Shown here one piece after another: positions 51,957-60,375 of a stretch of DNA of 64,000 bases (position 1 is its first letter; each line of letters starts with the position of its first letter). Source of the stretch: JAFGNV01 sp964612485 (GTDB lineage: Bacteria > Chloroflexota > Anaerolineae > 4572-78 > J111); NCBI GenBank assembly GCA_964612485.1, contig CAZTFF010000008.1:1-64000 (forward strand). The letters run 5' to 3'. The position numbers were made by a program, and so were the translations under genes. The notes beneath the pieces were generated by a model that was given only the letters and a program-made list of their open reading frames with translations, was not told the DNA's origin and did no database searches.

Positions 51957-54900
51957 ATGATGAAATACATTGCCGATGTCCACATTCACTCCCACTATTC
52001 TCGCGCGACCAGTAAAAATCTGGATTTTGAACATTTGGCCCAATGGGCGCAGCGCAAGGGTATCCACCTGGTTGGCACGGGCGATATTTCCCATCCCGGC
52101 TGGCTGCAAGAGATGAAGGAAAAGTTGGAACCCGCCGAGGAAGGATTATTCCGACTTAAGCATGAGATCGCCAAAACTATTCAGGATGGGATTCCCCCGG
52201 CCTGCCGCGATACCGTGCGTTTTATGTCGGCAGGCGAGATCAGCAGCATCTACAAAAAAAATGAGAAAGTTCGTAAAATCCACAACGTTATTTTTGCGCC
52301 CACGCTGGAAACGGTGGAGAAAATTCAGGCGGCTCTGGAAAAGATCGGCAATATTCGCTCCGATGGCCGTCCGATTTTGGGGCTGGATTCCCGCGATCTG
52401 CTGGAGATCATTTTAGGCATCGATGAGCAAAACTACCTTATCCCGGCCCACATCTGGACGCCCTGGTTCTCGCTGCTGGGGTCCAAATCCGGCTTTGATT
52501 CGGTGGAGGAATGTTTTGAAGACCTCACGCCCCACATCTTTGCCCTGGAAACCGGCCTTTCTTCCGACCCGCCGATGAACTGGCGCGTCTCGGCCCTGGA
52601 TGGTTACACCCTGGTTTCTAATTCCGACGCCCACTCGCCGCAAAAACTGGCCCGCGAGGCCAACATTTTCAACACCGAGTTATCCTACCCGGCCTTTTTT
52701 GACGCGCTCAAAACCGGCGATCCTGAGAAGTTCTTAGGGACGTTGGAATTTTTCCCTCAAGAGGGCAAATATCACCACGACGGCCACCGCAAATGCGGCA
52801 TCAACTGGACGCCCAAAACCACCCTGCAACACAACGGCCTCTGCCCCGTTTGCGGCAAACCCGTTACCGTGGGCGTTTCTCATCGTGTGGAAACGCTGGC
52901 CGACCGGGCGGAAGGCGAAAAACCGTCTCATCACCATCCGTTCCAGAGTTTGATCCCCCTGCCGGAATTGCTGGGTGAGATTCACGGCGTTGGCCCCAAC
53001 GCCAAGCGGGTCAAACAGGCTTACGATTCGTTGTTGGCCTCGTTGGGGTCAGAACTCTCCATTCTGCTCGATATGCCGCTGGAGGATATTAGCCAGGCCG
53101 GCGGGCCGTTGCTGGCCGAAGGCGTTCGCCGGATGCGAAAAGGACAAGTCGTAACCACAGCGGGGTTCGACGGCGAATATGGCATCATCAAGGTGTTTGA
53201 TGAAGGAGAAAAGGACTTATTCTCAAATCAGTTAAGTTTCTTCCCGGCCCCGGCCCGGAAAAAGCCGCGAAATCCAAAAACTGCCGTGCCACAATCAAAA
53301 ACTGATCCACCGTTGCCCGAAGTATCACAACCCCCGCTTGTTGAGGAGTTTCGGGATCAGGCTGAAAAATCACCGGAAGTTGTGGAATCTGCCGATCTTC
53401 TCTCTGCTCTCAACCCGCAGCAGCAGGAAGCCGTTCGCTGCACCGATGCGCCGCTCATCATTGTGGCCGGGCCGGGCACGGGCAAAACCCGCACCCTCAC
53501 CTATCGCATCGCCTATCTCATCACCGAGAAAAATGTTGCGCCGGAACATATTCTGGCGATCACCTTCACCAACAAAGCGGCGGAAGAGATGGCCCACCGC
53601 TTGCGCGGCTTGCTCGATCACTCCATTGTGGAGCAAATTACCATCAAAACTTTCCACGCCTTTGGAGCGATGATTTTGCGCGAAGCAGGGCACCATCTGG
53701 GGTTGCATCCTCAATTTTCAATTTGCGGGAAGGATGAGCAACAGGCGCTGCTCAAAGAGCGCTATCCCGATCTAAAAATCAAAGAAATCAACCAAATTCT
53801 GGAACAGATTTCAATTGTTAAGAACCAACTGCTGCCCCCTTCCTCCCCGCAGGTCAAAACGGAATACGATTCGCAATTTGTGGAGGTTTACCGCACTTAC
53901 GAGGCCGCCTTGCAGAAAAATCAGATGCTGGATTTTGATGATTTGATCACCCAGGCCGTCTGTTTGCTGGAAACGCATCCAGAAACGTGGGCCAGATACC
54001 GACAGCGTTTTGGCTGGATTTCGGTGGACGAGTACCAGGACATTAATTTTGCCCAGTACCAACTGCTCCAGTTGTTGACCTCGCCGGACACCAATATCTG
54101 CGCTATCGGCGACCCCGATCAGGCGATCTATGGTTTTCGCGGCGCTGATCGCGCCTACTTTTTGAAGTTTGAGGAAGATTTTCCGGAGGCCAACGTTCTG
54201 TCCTTGAACCGGAATTATCGCTCCACCCAACTTATTCTGGATGCCTCAGAACAGGTCATCGAAAAAGGCGCAGCCGGCGCGCGAAACAAAATCTGGTCGG
54301 ATTTTCTGGACAAAACCCGGATTGAGGTGTATGAGGCCCCCACCGATCGAGCGGAAGCCGAGTACGTGGTGCATGAAATCGAAAAAATGGTGGGTGGAAC
54401 CAGTTATTTCTCTCTCGATTCTGAGCGCGTAACCGATGAGGATGCGCTGTTGGGCCACACGTTTGCCGATTTTGCCGTGTTGTACCGGCTCAACGCGCAA
54501 AGCCAGCCGTTAATCGAGGCCCTGCAACGGTCGGGCATTCCCTACCAGACCATTGGCCAAACGCCCCTGGTGGCGTACAAAGAGATCAGAGCCATTCTGG
54601 CCTGTTTATGGTTTTTCTACAATCCCGATAACCTTTTTCATTTGGAGCAGGTCGCCTCGCAAAAACAGACCCAGGCGATCATATCTTTTCTCTCATCCCT
54701 TGAAGATAGGGCTGCAACGCCGGTCTCTGTTTTGATTGACTCCATCCAGCGGTTCCTGGCCGAACAATCCCCCCTCTCTATTGACCAAAAAGGGTACGAA
54801 CGGATGCAGCAATTGCAGCGCAGGGCCGTTCCCTTTGAAGATCGATTGGGTGATTTTCTGGAGTCGATGGCTTTGCAAAAGGAGACAGACCTCTACGATC

Positions 54901-55247
54901 CTCGCGCCGACCGGGTGACGTTGATGACGCTCCACGCGGCCAAGGGATTAGAATTTCCGGTGGTGTTCATAGGGGGCTGTGAGGAGAATTTGCTGCCCTA
55001 CCGGCGCGAAGACGAGGACGCCGATACGGAAGAAGAACGCCGCCTGTTCTATGTGGGGATGACGCGCGCGCAGAAGCGGCTGCTCTTGACCTGCGCCAAA
55101 TCTCGTTTTTTGTTTGGCCAGCGATGGGAGAATCCCTCCTCGCGGTTTGTAGATGATATTGAACAAACGCTCAAAGAGATCAGGGAATCATCTTACCGCA
55201 AGCCGACCGAAGACTCTTCCGATCATATTCAACTGAAATTGTTTTAG
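51957..55247 (+). CDS. EndoQ-like PHP nuclease fused to UvrD/Rep helicase
   Basis: The protein has 1096 residues; the start may be the ATG at 51957 or 51960. Residues 1-260 are a PHP phosphoesterase with HIHSH (about 8-12), GTGDISH, HIWTPWF and SNSDAHSP as metal ligands. A zinc-finger-like segment has Cys280, 296 and 299. A helical part (LLGEIHGVGPNAKRV to GEYGIIKVF, about 340-420) completes the region that resembles the TIGR00375/endonuclease Q family, which cuts DNA at uracil, hypoxanthine or abasic sites. From about 485 there is a superfamily 1 helicase: Walker A GPGTGKT (505-511), VDEYQD near 690, GDPDQAIYGFRGAD, YRSTQLI, MTLHAAKGLEFPVVF and VGMTRAQKRLLL. The fusion suggests nicking at a damaged base followed by unwinding. 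Confidence 0.88.
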   Translation: MMKYIADVHIHSHYSRATSKNLDFEHLAQWAQRKGIHLVGTGDISHPGWLQEMKEKLEPAEEGLFRLKHEIAKTIQDGIPPACRDTVRFMSAGEISSIYKKNEKVRKIHNVIFAPTLETVEKIQAALEKIGNIRSDGRPILGLDSRDLLEIILGIDEQNYLIPAHIWTPWFSLLGSKSGFDSVEECFEDLTPHIFALETGLSSDPPMNWRVSALDGYTLVSNSDAHSPQKLAREANIFNTELSYPAFFDALKTGDPEKFLGTLEFFPQEGKYHHDGHRKCGINWTPKTTLQHNGLCPVCGKPVTVGVSHRVETLADRAEGEKPSHHHPFQSLIPLPELLGEIHGVGPNAKRVKQAYDSLLASLGSELSILLDMPLEDISQAGGPLLAEGVRRMRKGQVVTTAGFDGEYGIIKVFDEGEKDLFSNQLSFFPAPARKKPRNPKTAVPQSKTDPPLPEVSQPPLVEEFRDQAEKSPEVVESADLLSALNPQQQEAVRCTDAPLIIVAGPGTGKTRTLTYRIAYLITEKNVAPEHILAITFTNKAAEEMAHRLRGLLDHSIVEQITIKTFHAFGAMILREAGHHLGLHPQFSICGKDEQQALLKERYPDLKIKEINQILEQISIVKNQLLPPSSPQVKTEYDSQFVEVYRTYEAALQKNQMLDFDDLITQAVCLLETHPETWARYRQRFGWISVDEYQDINFAQYQLLQLLTSPDTNICAIGDPDQAIYGFRGADRAYFLKFEEDFPEANVLSLNRNYRSTQLILDASEQVIEKGAAGARNKIWSDFLDKTRIEVYEAPTDRAEAEYVVHEIEKMVGGTSYFSLDSERVTDEDALLGHTFADFAVLYRLNAQSQPLIEALQRSGIPYQTIGQTPLVAYKEIRAILACLWFFYNPDNLFHLEQVASQKQTQAIISFLSSLEDRAATPVSVLIDSIQRFLAEQSPLSIDQKGYERMQQLQRRAVPFEDRLGDFLESMALQKETDLYDPRADRVTLMTLHAAKGLEFPVVFIGGCEENLLPYRREDEDADTEEERRLFYVGMTRAQKRLLLTCAKSRFLFGQRWENPSSRFVDDIEQTLKEIRESSYRKPTEDSSDHIQLKLF

Positions 55248-55675
55248 GCAGCTTTTTACAGGGTCGTGTCCTAATTGAGTGCAGGTAATTCAAACCAGCC
55301 TTCAGTCGCAGAAATCAGCCAAAAAAGTCTCCTCAAAAGCCATATTTGGCTGACCAGACCGGAAAATGGCCTGTTTTTTGCCGGATGAGGCTCCTTGTGT
55401 CCGCCTTAGCCCCACACTTCTGCCTTGGGGCAGGCGAAAAGAGACGCAAGCAATAACTTGCGCCGCCAACGCTGCCCTGGGTTGGGGCCAGGGTGGCACC
55501 CGAAAAGCCAACATCGTGAGTTGCTTCGGGCCGCTATGCCCTTGCCGCAACTTTCGCCGGTTGAGGCCGCCTTATTGGTTATTGAACATCTCGACAATCG
55601 TATCCGATCCCGTAAATCCAGATTACGTAATGGCCCCAGTCCCTAACATGACATTGTCGAACTATTCACCTTCTT
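55248..55675. other. Non-coding gap, no gene supported
   Basis: Open frames on both strands here lack ribosome sites and resemble no protein. The part 55455-55510 can form an imperfect hairpin (TGCCCTGG with CCAGGGTGGCA) and looks like a decayed repeat. Confidence 0.4.
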
Positions 55676-55766
55676 GGCATGTCATTGCGAGGGCAAAGCC
55701 CGAAGCAATCCCCAACTTTGGGATCGAGGATTGCTTCGCCGCTCAGACGGCTCGCAATGACATGCC
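55676..55766. repeat. MITE-like palindromic element (GTCATTGCGAG type)
   Basis: GGCATGTCATTGCGAG (55676-55691) and CTCGCAATGACATGCC (55751-55766) are exact complements. Inside, CGAAGCAATCC (55701-55711) pairs with GGATTGCTTCG (55728-55738). The 91-bp unit is non-coding and related in style to the element at 8135-8294 but with a different core. Confidence 0.85.
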
Positions 55767-55802
55767 TGTCGTTTCACCTTTGCGCCCATATACGCCAAGA
55801 CT

Positions 55803-56216
55803 TTACTTACCTAAGACGGCCACAGCTTTATCGCTGTCTTCTTGCTTTAGGTAAAGAACAACCCCATACCCTCCATTTATATGAGCAATGCCGCTTGATT
55901 CTTCAACCTGGATACCGGCTTGAAATAGATTCCGGTAGATTTCAGCTAAAGCGCCCGGTTTTTCATCACCGGTGATAATGACCGCGGCGTAAGGGCCATC
56001 CAATTGCAAGCCCGCCTTTTTCACCCCAGCCGTCATCCTGGAGCCATCGACAGGAAAGAGCGTAAACTGCGCGCGATTTTGTTCAAGAGGAATTGCTTTG
56101 TAGGCCAGAAAGTCAACACCAGCACCGGCAATGGTCGTAAGTAATTCTGAGCCTTCGGCAATATGACCTTGAACGGTTATGTTGTAGTATTCAACTTTTC
56201 TGTATTTCAGTGACAT
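55803..56216 (-). CDS. ACT-domain-like small protein
   Basis: The protein has 137 residues. The C-terminal half (about 68-135) reads AAVIITGDEKPGALAEIYRNLFQAGIQVEESSGIAHINGGYGVVLYL, the beta-alpha-beta pattern of an ACT amino-acid-binding domain with the DxPGxL-like turn. The N-terminal half may be a second, diverged copy. AAAGGAG lies upstream of the ATG. It follows an EamA exporter gene and an Lrp gene on the same strand, which suggests a role in amino-acid sensing. Confidence 0.7.
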   Translation of the reverse strand: MSLKYRKVEYYNITVQGHIAEGSELLTTIAGAGVDFLAYKAIPLEQNRAQFTLFPVDGSRMTAGVKKAGLQLDGPYAAVIITGDEKPGALAEIYRNLFQAGIQVEESSGIAHINGGYGVVLYLKQEDSDKAVAVLGK

Positions 56217-56229
56217 AAGTTCTCCTTTT

Positions 56230-57147
56230 TTACGGTTGGACTGTTACCTCTTCCGGCCGGCGCCGGGGAACCCATTTGATAATGCCGTTGACGACCATCA
56301 CCCCGATCAAGATCAGAGCGCAGCCCGCATACGTAGTCCAGTGGAGCTGCTCGTGCAAGATAAATACACCCAGCGCCACGCCGATGACGGGAACCAGATA
56401 CGTCACCAGCGAAACATAGGTGGCGCTGGTTCTTTCTATCACAAAATAGTAAACAACAAACGCCAGCGCCGTGCCCAGCACCGCCAGCCCCAGCAGCGAT
56501 CCCAGCGCGGGCCACGAGGGCAGCGCTCGTTGAAACGGCTGCTCCAGCAGTAGCGAGAGGGGCAGAATGTAGAGCGTGGCCATGGTCAATTGAGCCGTTG
56601 GCCCCACCAGGCGGGGCAGCCCCCGCAGGTGATTGCGAGTATAAACAATGGCAATGCCATAGCAGAAGGCGGCTGTGGCCGCGGCCAACAGGCCCCAGGT
56701 GCTCACCTGAAATCCATCAATCAGGGACGGTGAGATCAGTAAGACCAGACCGCCAAATCCCAACAGGGTGCCCATCAGCTTGACCGGCGTCAGGCGGTCA
56801 TCGGCAATGAACATGTGGGCCAGCACAATGGTAAACAGCGGGGTGGTGCCGTTCAGGATGGCGGCCGGCGCGCTGTCGATGTATTGCTCGGCCCAGCTAA
56901 AGAGCACAAAGGGCAGGGCGTTATGAAAAAGGCCCACCACAGCAAAATGTTTCCACTGGCGGCCAAATTTGGGCAGCCGCCCCCCTTGCAAGCGCAGGAA
57001 TAGATACAGCAAAAGCGCGGCAATCCCCACCCGGCCCGCGACCAGCGTCAGCGGTGGAATTTCCTGCACGGCAACTTTGATGAATAGAAACGATGGCCCC
57101 CACAAAGATGCCAGAAATATGAGCCAGAAAAAGTTTTTTAACCCCAT
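56230..57147 (-). CDS. EamA/DMT-family transporter
   Basis: The protein has 305 residues from the ATG at 57145-57147 (GAGGAAAAG upstream); the frame extends to 57174 without support. Ten membrane helices form two EamA halves: SLWGPSFLFIKVAV and LNGTTPLFTIVLAHMFIADDRL in the first, ATLYILPLSLLL and LVPVIGVALGVFILHEQL in the second. Family members export amino acids or other metabolites. The 31-base gap to the Lrp regulator upstream and the ACT gene downstream point to amino-acid export. Confidence 0.88.
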   Translation of the reverse strand: MGLKNFFWLIFLASLWGPSFLFIKVAVQEIPPLTLVAGRVGIAALLLYLFLRLQGGRLPKFGRQWKHFAVVGLFHNALPFVLFSWAEQYIDSAPAAILNGTTPLFTIVLAHMFIADDRLTPVKLMGTLLGFGGLVLLISPSLIDGFQVSTWGLLAAATAAFCYGIAIVYTRNHLRGLPRLVGPTAQLTMATLYILPLSLLLEQPFQRALPSWPALGSLLGLAVLGTALAFVVYYFVIERTSATYVSLVTYLVPVIGVALGVFILHEQLHWTTYAGCALILIGVMVVNGIIKWVPRRRPEEVTVQP

Positions 57148-57178
57148 AATCTTTTCCTCATTTGATACCCCCAACCGT

Positions 57179-57673
57179 CTATTGTTCCGGCGTGGCTAAT
57201 GGTTTTGCTTGATCCGGCACAACCTTTGTTGTGTCTTTGAGCGTAGAAAGCACAATGCTGGTGGTGGTACGGGCCACCGGTACGCTGCAACGAATACGTT
57301 CAATTAGCTTTTCCAGGTCTTGCGGGCTGCCGGCACGCACTTTTAAGATATAACAATCTTCGCCGGCGGTACCGTGGCATTCCAGAATATCCGGGTGCGT
57401 GGCGCAAATGTGGCTGATCTGCTTTTTTGATTCCAGGTAGTCCAGGCTGCCGCCGCCCAGCGTCAGCCGCATAAAAGCCATAATCGATTTGCCCAGCGCT
57501 TCCGGGTTTACGGTGGCCACATAACCGGTCAGAATGCCCTTTTTTTCCAGCTTTTTGACCCGCTCGTGGACGGTGGACGCCGTCAGCCCCACTTTCTCTG
57601 CGATGGCGGCGTTTGATAAACGGGCGTCATCTTGCAGTAGCAGCAGTATTTGGCGATCAATTTTGTCAATCAT
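57179..57673 (-). CDS. Lrp/AsnC-family transcriptional regulator
   Basis: The protein has 164 residues from the ATG at 57671-57673; the longer frame to 57742 adds 23 residues unlike the family. The helix-turn-helix (MIDKIDRQILLLLQDDARLSNAAIAEKVGLTASTVHERVKKLEKKGIL pattern, residues 1-48) is classic Lrp. The effector domain (about 65-145) has HPDILECHGTAGEDCYILKVRA. It probably senses an amino acid and controls the exporter gene next to it, and perhaps itself. Confidence 0.92.
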   Translation of the reverse strand: MIDKIDRQILLLLQDDARLSNAAIAEKVGLTASTVHERVKKLEKKGILTGYVATVNPEALGKSIMAFMRLTLGGGSLDYLESKKQISHICATHPDILECHGTAGEDCYILKVRAGSPQDLEKLIERIRCSVPVARTTTSIVLSTLKDTTKVVPDQAKPLATPEQ

Positions 57674-57828
57674 ATGGTAAAACCGTCTTTTGTTCGTAAA
57701 AATTAAGGTTATTATTTGATTACGCCGAACATTATACGGCAATTTTGATCAACTGTCAACAGGCCAATTTGTTGCATTTTATGGGGCCAATTTGCGGGGT
57801 GGGTTTGGTTCAAGAGAAAAGCAACATT

Positions 57829-60312
57829 TTAGGGGCACGCCACCGGCTTAAAACTTTCAGCCAGAGTGAGAGGGGTGGTTTGTTGGGGAGTATCCGGCCG
57901 CCAGCGCCGGAGTTCAAACCTTCCATTTTCTTCAATTTGATAGAGCAGGGATCCGTTGCGGCAAAAAACCGGCGCGGCCAACTGTTGGCCGGCAGCAGCC
58001 TCAACAATAGTTGTCAGCGTTTCCGGCTGGCCGGGGGTGGCAATAGCTAGCCGGTTAAGCCGCATCGCGTCATCGCCGTAGAGGGGGCCAAAGAGAATAG
58101 CGATTTGTGGATTTTCTAAATAAAGCGACCACGCCGTTGGTCCAATGCCTTCATCGGCCATAATTTCCAGAAATTTGGTTGATGTGAGCCGGTTGACATC
58201 AAACAGGTTCAGCCGGCGGGGCCGTTCAAACAGGTTGTCCGGTTCCGGCAGCACTACCAGCCAGCGCCCGTCGGGGCTGAGATCCCGCATTTGGATGGGT
58301 TTGATGTACATTTGCAAATCGCTAATGGCGCCGGTGTTCGGTTCGAGCAACCCCAAATTGGTAAAGTCCATCCACGGCGAGTGAAAAACCAACTGCTTCG
58401 CCGATTCGTTCCAGCCCAAAAATGTTACCGGAATCTCAGATTGGCCGATCATTTGGGGTGAGGCGCTGTGATTGATCTGGTAAATGAATTGGCCGGATTC
58501 CTTTTCCAGCTTAAAGAAAAGCATATCTTGTCGATCAATCCGCCAGGCCCACTCAATTGGCTTAGGGGGCGACAGCCATTGATTGATAATTCCTTTGTCG
58601 GTTTGGTAATGGATAAACCAGACACGATCACAACCGGGCAGGGTACGTTGGAACAAAAAATGGGGCGCTTCGTTGCCTTTGATGGGTAGAGGAACAAATT
58701 GGATGGTGTCGGTAAGTGCGATCAGGGGGTGCAGCGTGCCATCTTGGCGCAGGCTTACCAGTTTCGAGTTTATGGTCAGATAAGCAATGCTATCGGAAGG
58801 AGCGGGCAGAATATTGAGGGGCAAAACATCGTCAGTCAGAGTGATCTCCTCGGCGGCAAAGCGGTGTTGTAGTTCCAGCCATTCTCCCGATAGCTCGATC
58901 TGGGTTCCGGGCGGCAGGCAGCGGGCCGGGAGCGATACGCCGTTGGCGGCGGGCACAACCATATCTGGTGGAAATTCGACCTGCACGGGATAGTTTTGGT
59001 CCGGGAGTGTTACATAGGTTTGTGGCCCCTGATCTTTGTAGGCCGTCACTGTAGCGGCCAGTGGCGGTGAGAAAGTTTCCGATGGGGGGGTGGGGGTATT
59101 GTCGATGATTTCTCCCCGGCTGAAAGCGGCGGCCTCATTTTCAAGTACAACGGTGGTGCGATTGAGGGTCGTTTTGAACAAAGCATCCCACGATTTTGAG
59201 GAAGGAGTTTGTTCAACCAGGGCCAGTAATCCGGCCAGCCCGCCGGTTTGATAGATGTATTCGGCCATCAAGTGGGCGGCTGTCAGCCGGTCGGCCGGAT
59301 CGGCTGCGGGCCGGAGAGGGTATTCAAACAGGGGCGACACCCATCGGCCCTCCAGATGATTTCGCCAGGATTGAACCAATACCTCCCGCTCGGCGGGAGA
59401 CAGAAACAGGTGGGCGGCGATGACGGCCTGGATGCCTTTTAAAAGGCGGCCGGCCCCCGGTAAAAAACTAGAGGCGTTATCGGCCATAGAACTGAACGTA
59501 TCTTCCGCGGCTTCAGTGGGATAGATGCGGTCCAGCACGGCTTGAGCCAGATGCAGCCGGACGTCAGCTTCGCCCCCCAGCCGGCTGGAAGGTACCAGCA
59601 GCGGCGAGTTGAGCGTTATTTGCGCCTCATCCTGAGCGATGAGCGGGGGCGCAAGGTCAGCCGGTTTGATGATGATTTCTGTGGGCGGGATAGAAACATC
59701 GTGAGGGGTGGCCTGATTCAGCGTATCAAAAAATGCCGCTAAATCACGGGCCACTGTTTCGGCAAATTCCTGGTCTCGCGGCCAAAAAGTGAGGCGAATA
59801 TTGGGAGCCGGCTCCATCGAGATAGAGTCCTGCCCCCAAACCGTGGCGGCAACCGGCGCGCGCCGCCATCTTTGTTCTTGTTGGCAGTAAGCGCGGGTTT
59901 GGGCAGCACTATCCAGCGTGAGATCGAGGATCACGCATTCGCCGTTGTAGACGATGTCGGTGATATTGATGTTGACCGGGGGCCACTGCGATCCAGTGTC
60001 GAAGGTGCGCTCGTAGGCTTTCTGCCAGCGCTCCGGCGCGTTGGCAATGGTCAGATCATCGGCCTGGGCCGGATCGCCAAAGAAACGGATCGTTTCTTCT
60101 TCAAAAATAGTGGCCGCCAGGTCTTCGCGGAGGGCCGTTCGCCGGTCCGAGCGCTGGCGGTAGAGGGTCAGCGCCGCCGCCAGAAGTAGGGCAATAATCA
60201 CCCCGATGACGACCAGCCAACGAACGTGAAAGCGCGGTTGGCGCGGCGGCTCCTCGGCGTTTGGCGGGTCGGGGAAGTCGTCGCTGTCGATAATGATATT
60301 CCACTCGGCCAT
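57829..60312 (-). CDS. Large single-pass membrane protein, unknown function
   Basis: The protein has 827 residues from the ATG at 60310-60312, with AAAGGGGG upstream. Residues about 33-52 are a membrane helix after a short acidic and proline-rich cytosolic tail, so most of the protein is outside. The middle (about 70-400) is mixed helix, with no protease motif. The last 280 residues show propeller-like strands (SPDGRWLVVLPEPDNLF, LGWNESAKQLVFHSP) as in TolB/PD40 repeats. I do not recognise the family. It lies downstream of recJ, 63 bases away. Confidence 0.65.
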   Translation of the reverse strand: MAEWNIIIDSDDFPDPPNAEEPPRQPRFHVRWLVVIGVIIALLLAAALTLYRQRSDRRTALREDLAATIFEEETIRFFGDPAQADDLTIANAPERWQKAYERTFDTGSQWPPVNINITDIVYNGECVILDLTLDSAAQTRAYCQQEQRWRRAPVAATVWGQDSISMEPAPNIRLTFWPRDQEFAETVARDLAAFFDTLNQATPHDVSIPPTEIIIKPADLAPPLIAQDEAQITLNSPLLVPSSRLGGEADVRLHLAQAVLDRIYPTEAAEDTFSSMADNASSFLPGAGRLLKGIQAVIAAHLFLSPAEREVLVQSWRNHLEGRWVSPLFEYPLRPAADPADRLTAAHLMAEYIYQTGGLAGLLALVEQTPSSKSWDALFKTTLNRTTVVLENEAAAFSRGEIIDNTPTPPSETFSPPLAATVTAYKDQGPQTYVTLPDQNYPVQVEFPPDMVVPAANGVSLPARCLPPGTQIELSGEWLELQHRFAAEEITLTDDVLPLNILPAPSDSIAYLTINSKLVSLRQDGTLHPLIALTDTIQFVPLPIKGNEAPHFLFQRTLPGCDRVWFIHYQTDKGIINQWLSPPKPIEWAWRIDRQDMLFFKLEKESGQFIYQINHSASPQMIGQSEIPVTFLGWNESAKQLVFHSPWMDFTNLGLLEPNTGAISDLQMYIKPIQMRDLSPDGRWLVVLPEPDNLFERPRRLNLFDVNRLTSTKFLEIMADEGIGPTAWSLYLENPQIAILFGPLYGDDAMRLNRLAIATPGQPETLTTIVEAAAGQQLAAPVFCRNGSLLYQIEENGRFELRRWRPDTPQQTTPLTLAESFKPVACP

Positions 60313-60375
60313 AACTATTGCCCCCTTTGCAAATGTTGGCGCCATAGATTATAGCCGGTGGAGTTTAAAGCATTG

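Noticed and set aside
55366..55854. 162-residue open frame on the plus strand
   Set aside because: It runs through the palindromic element and has no ribosome site.
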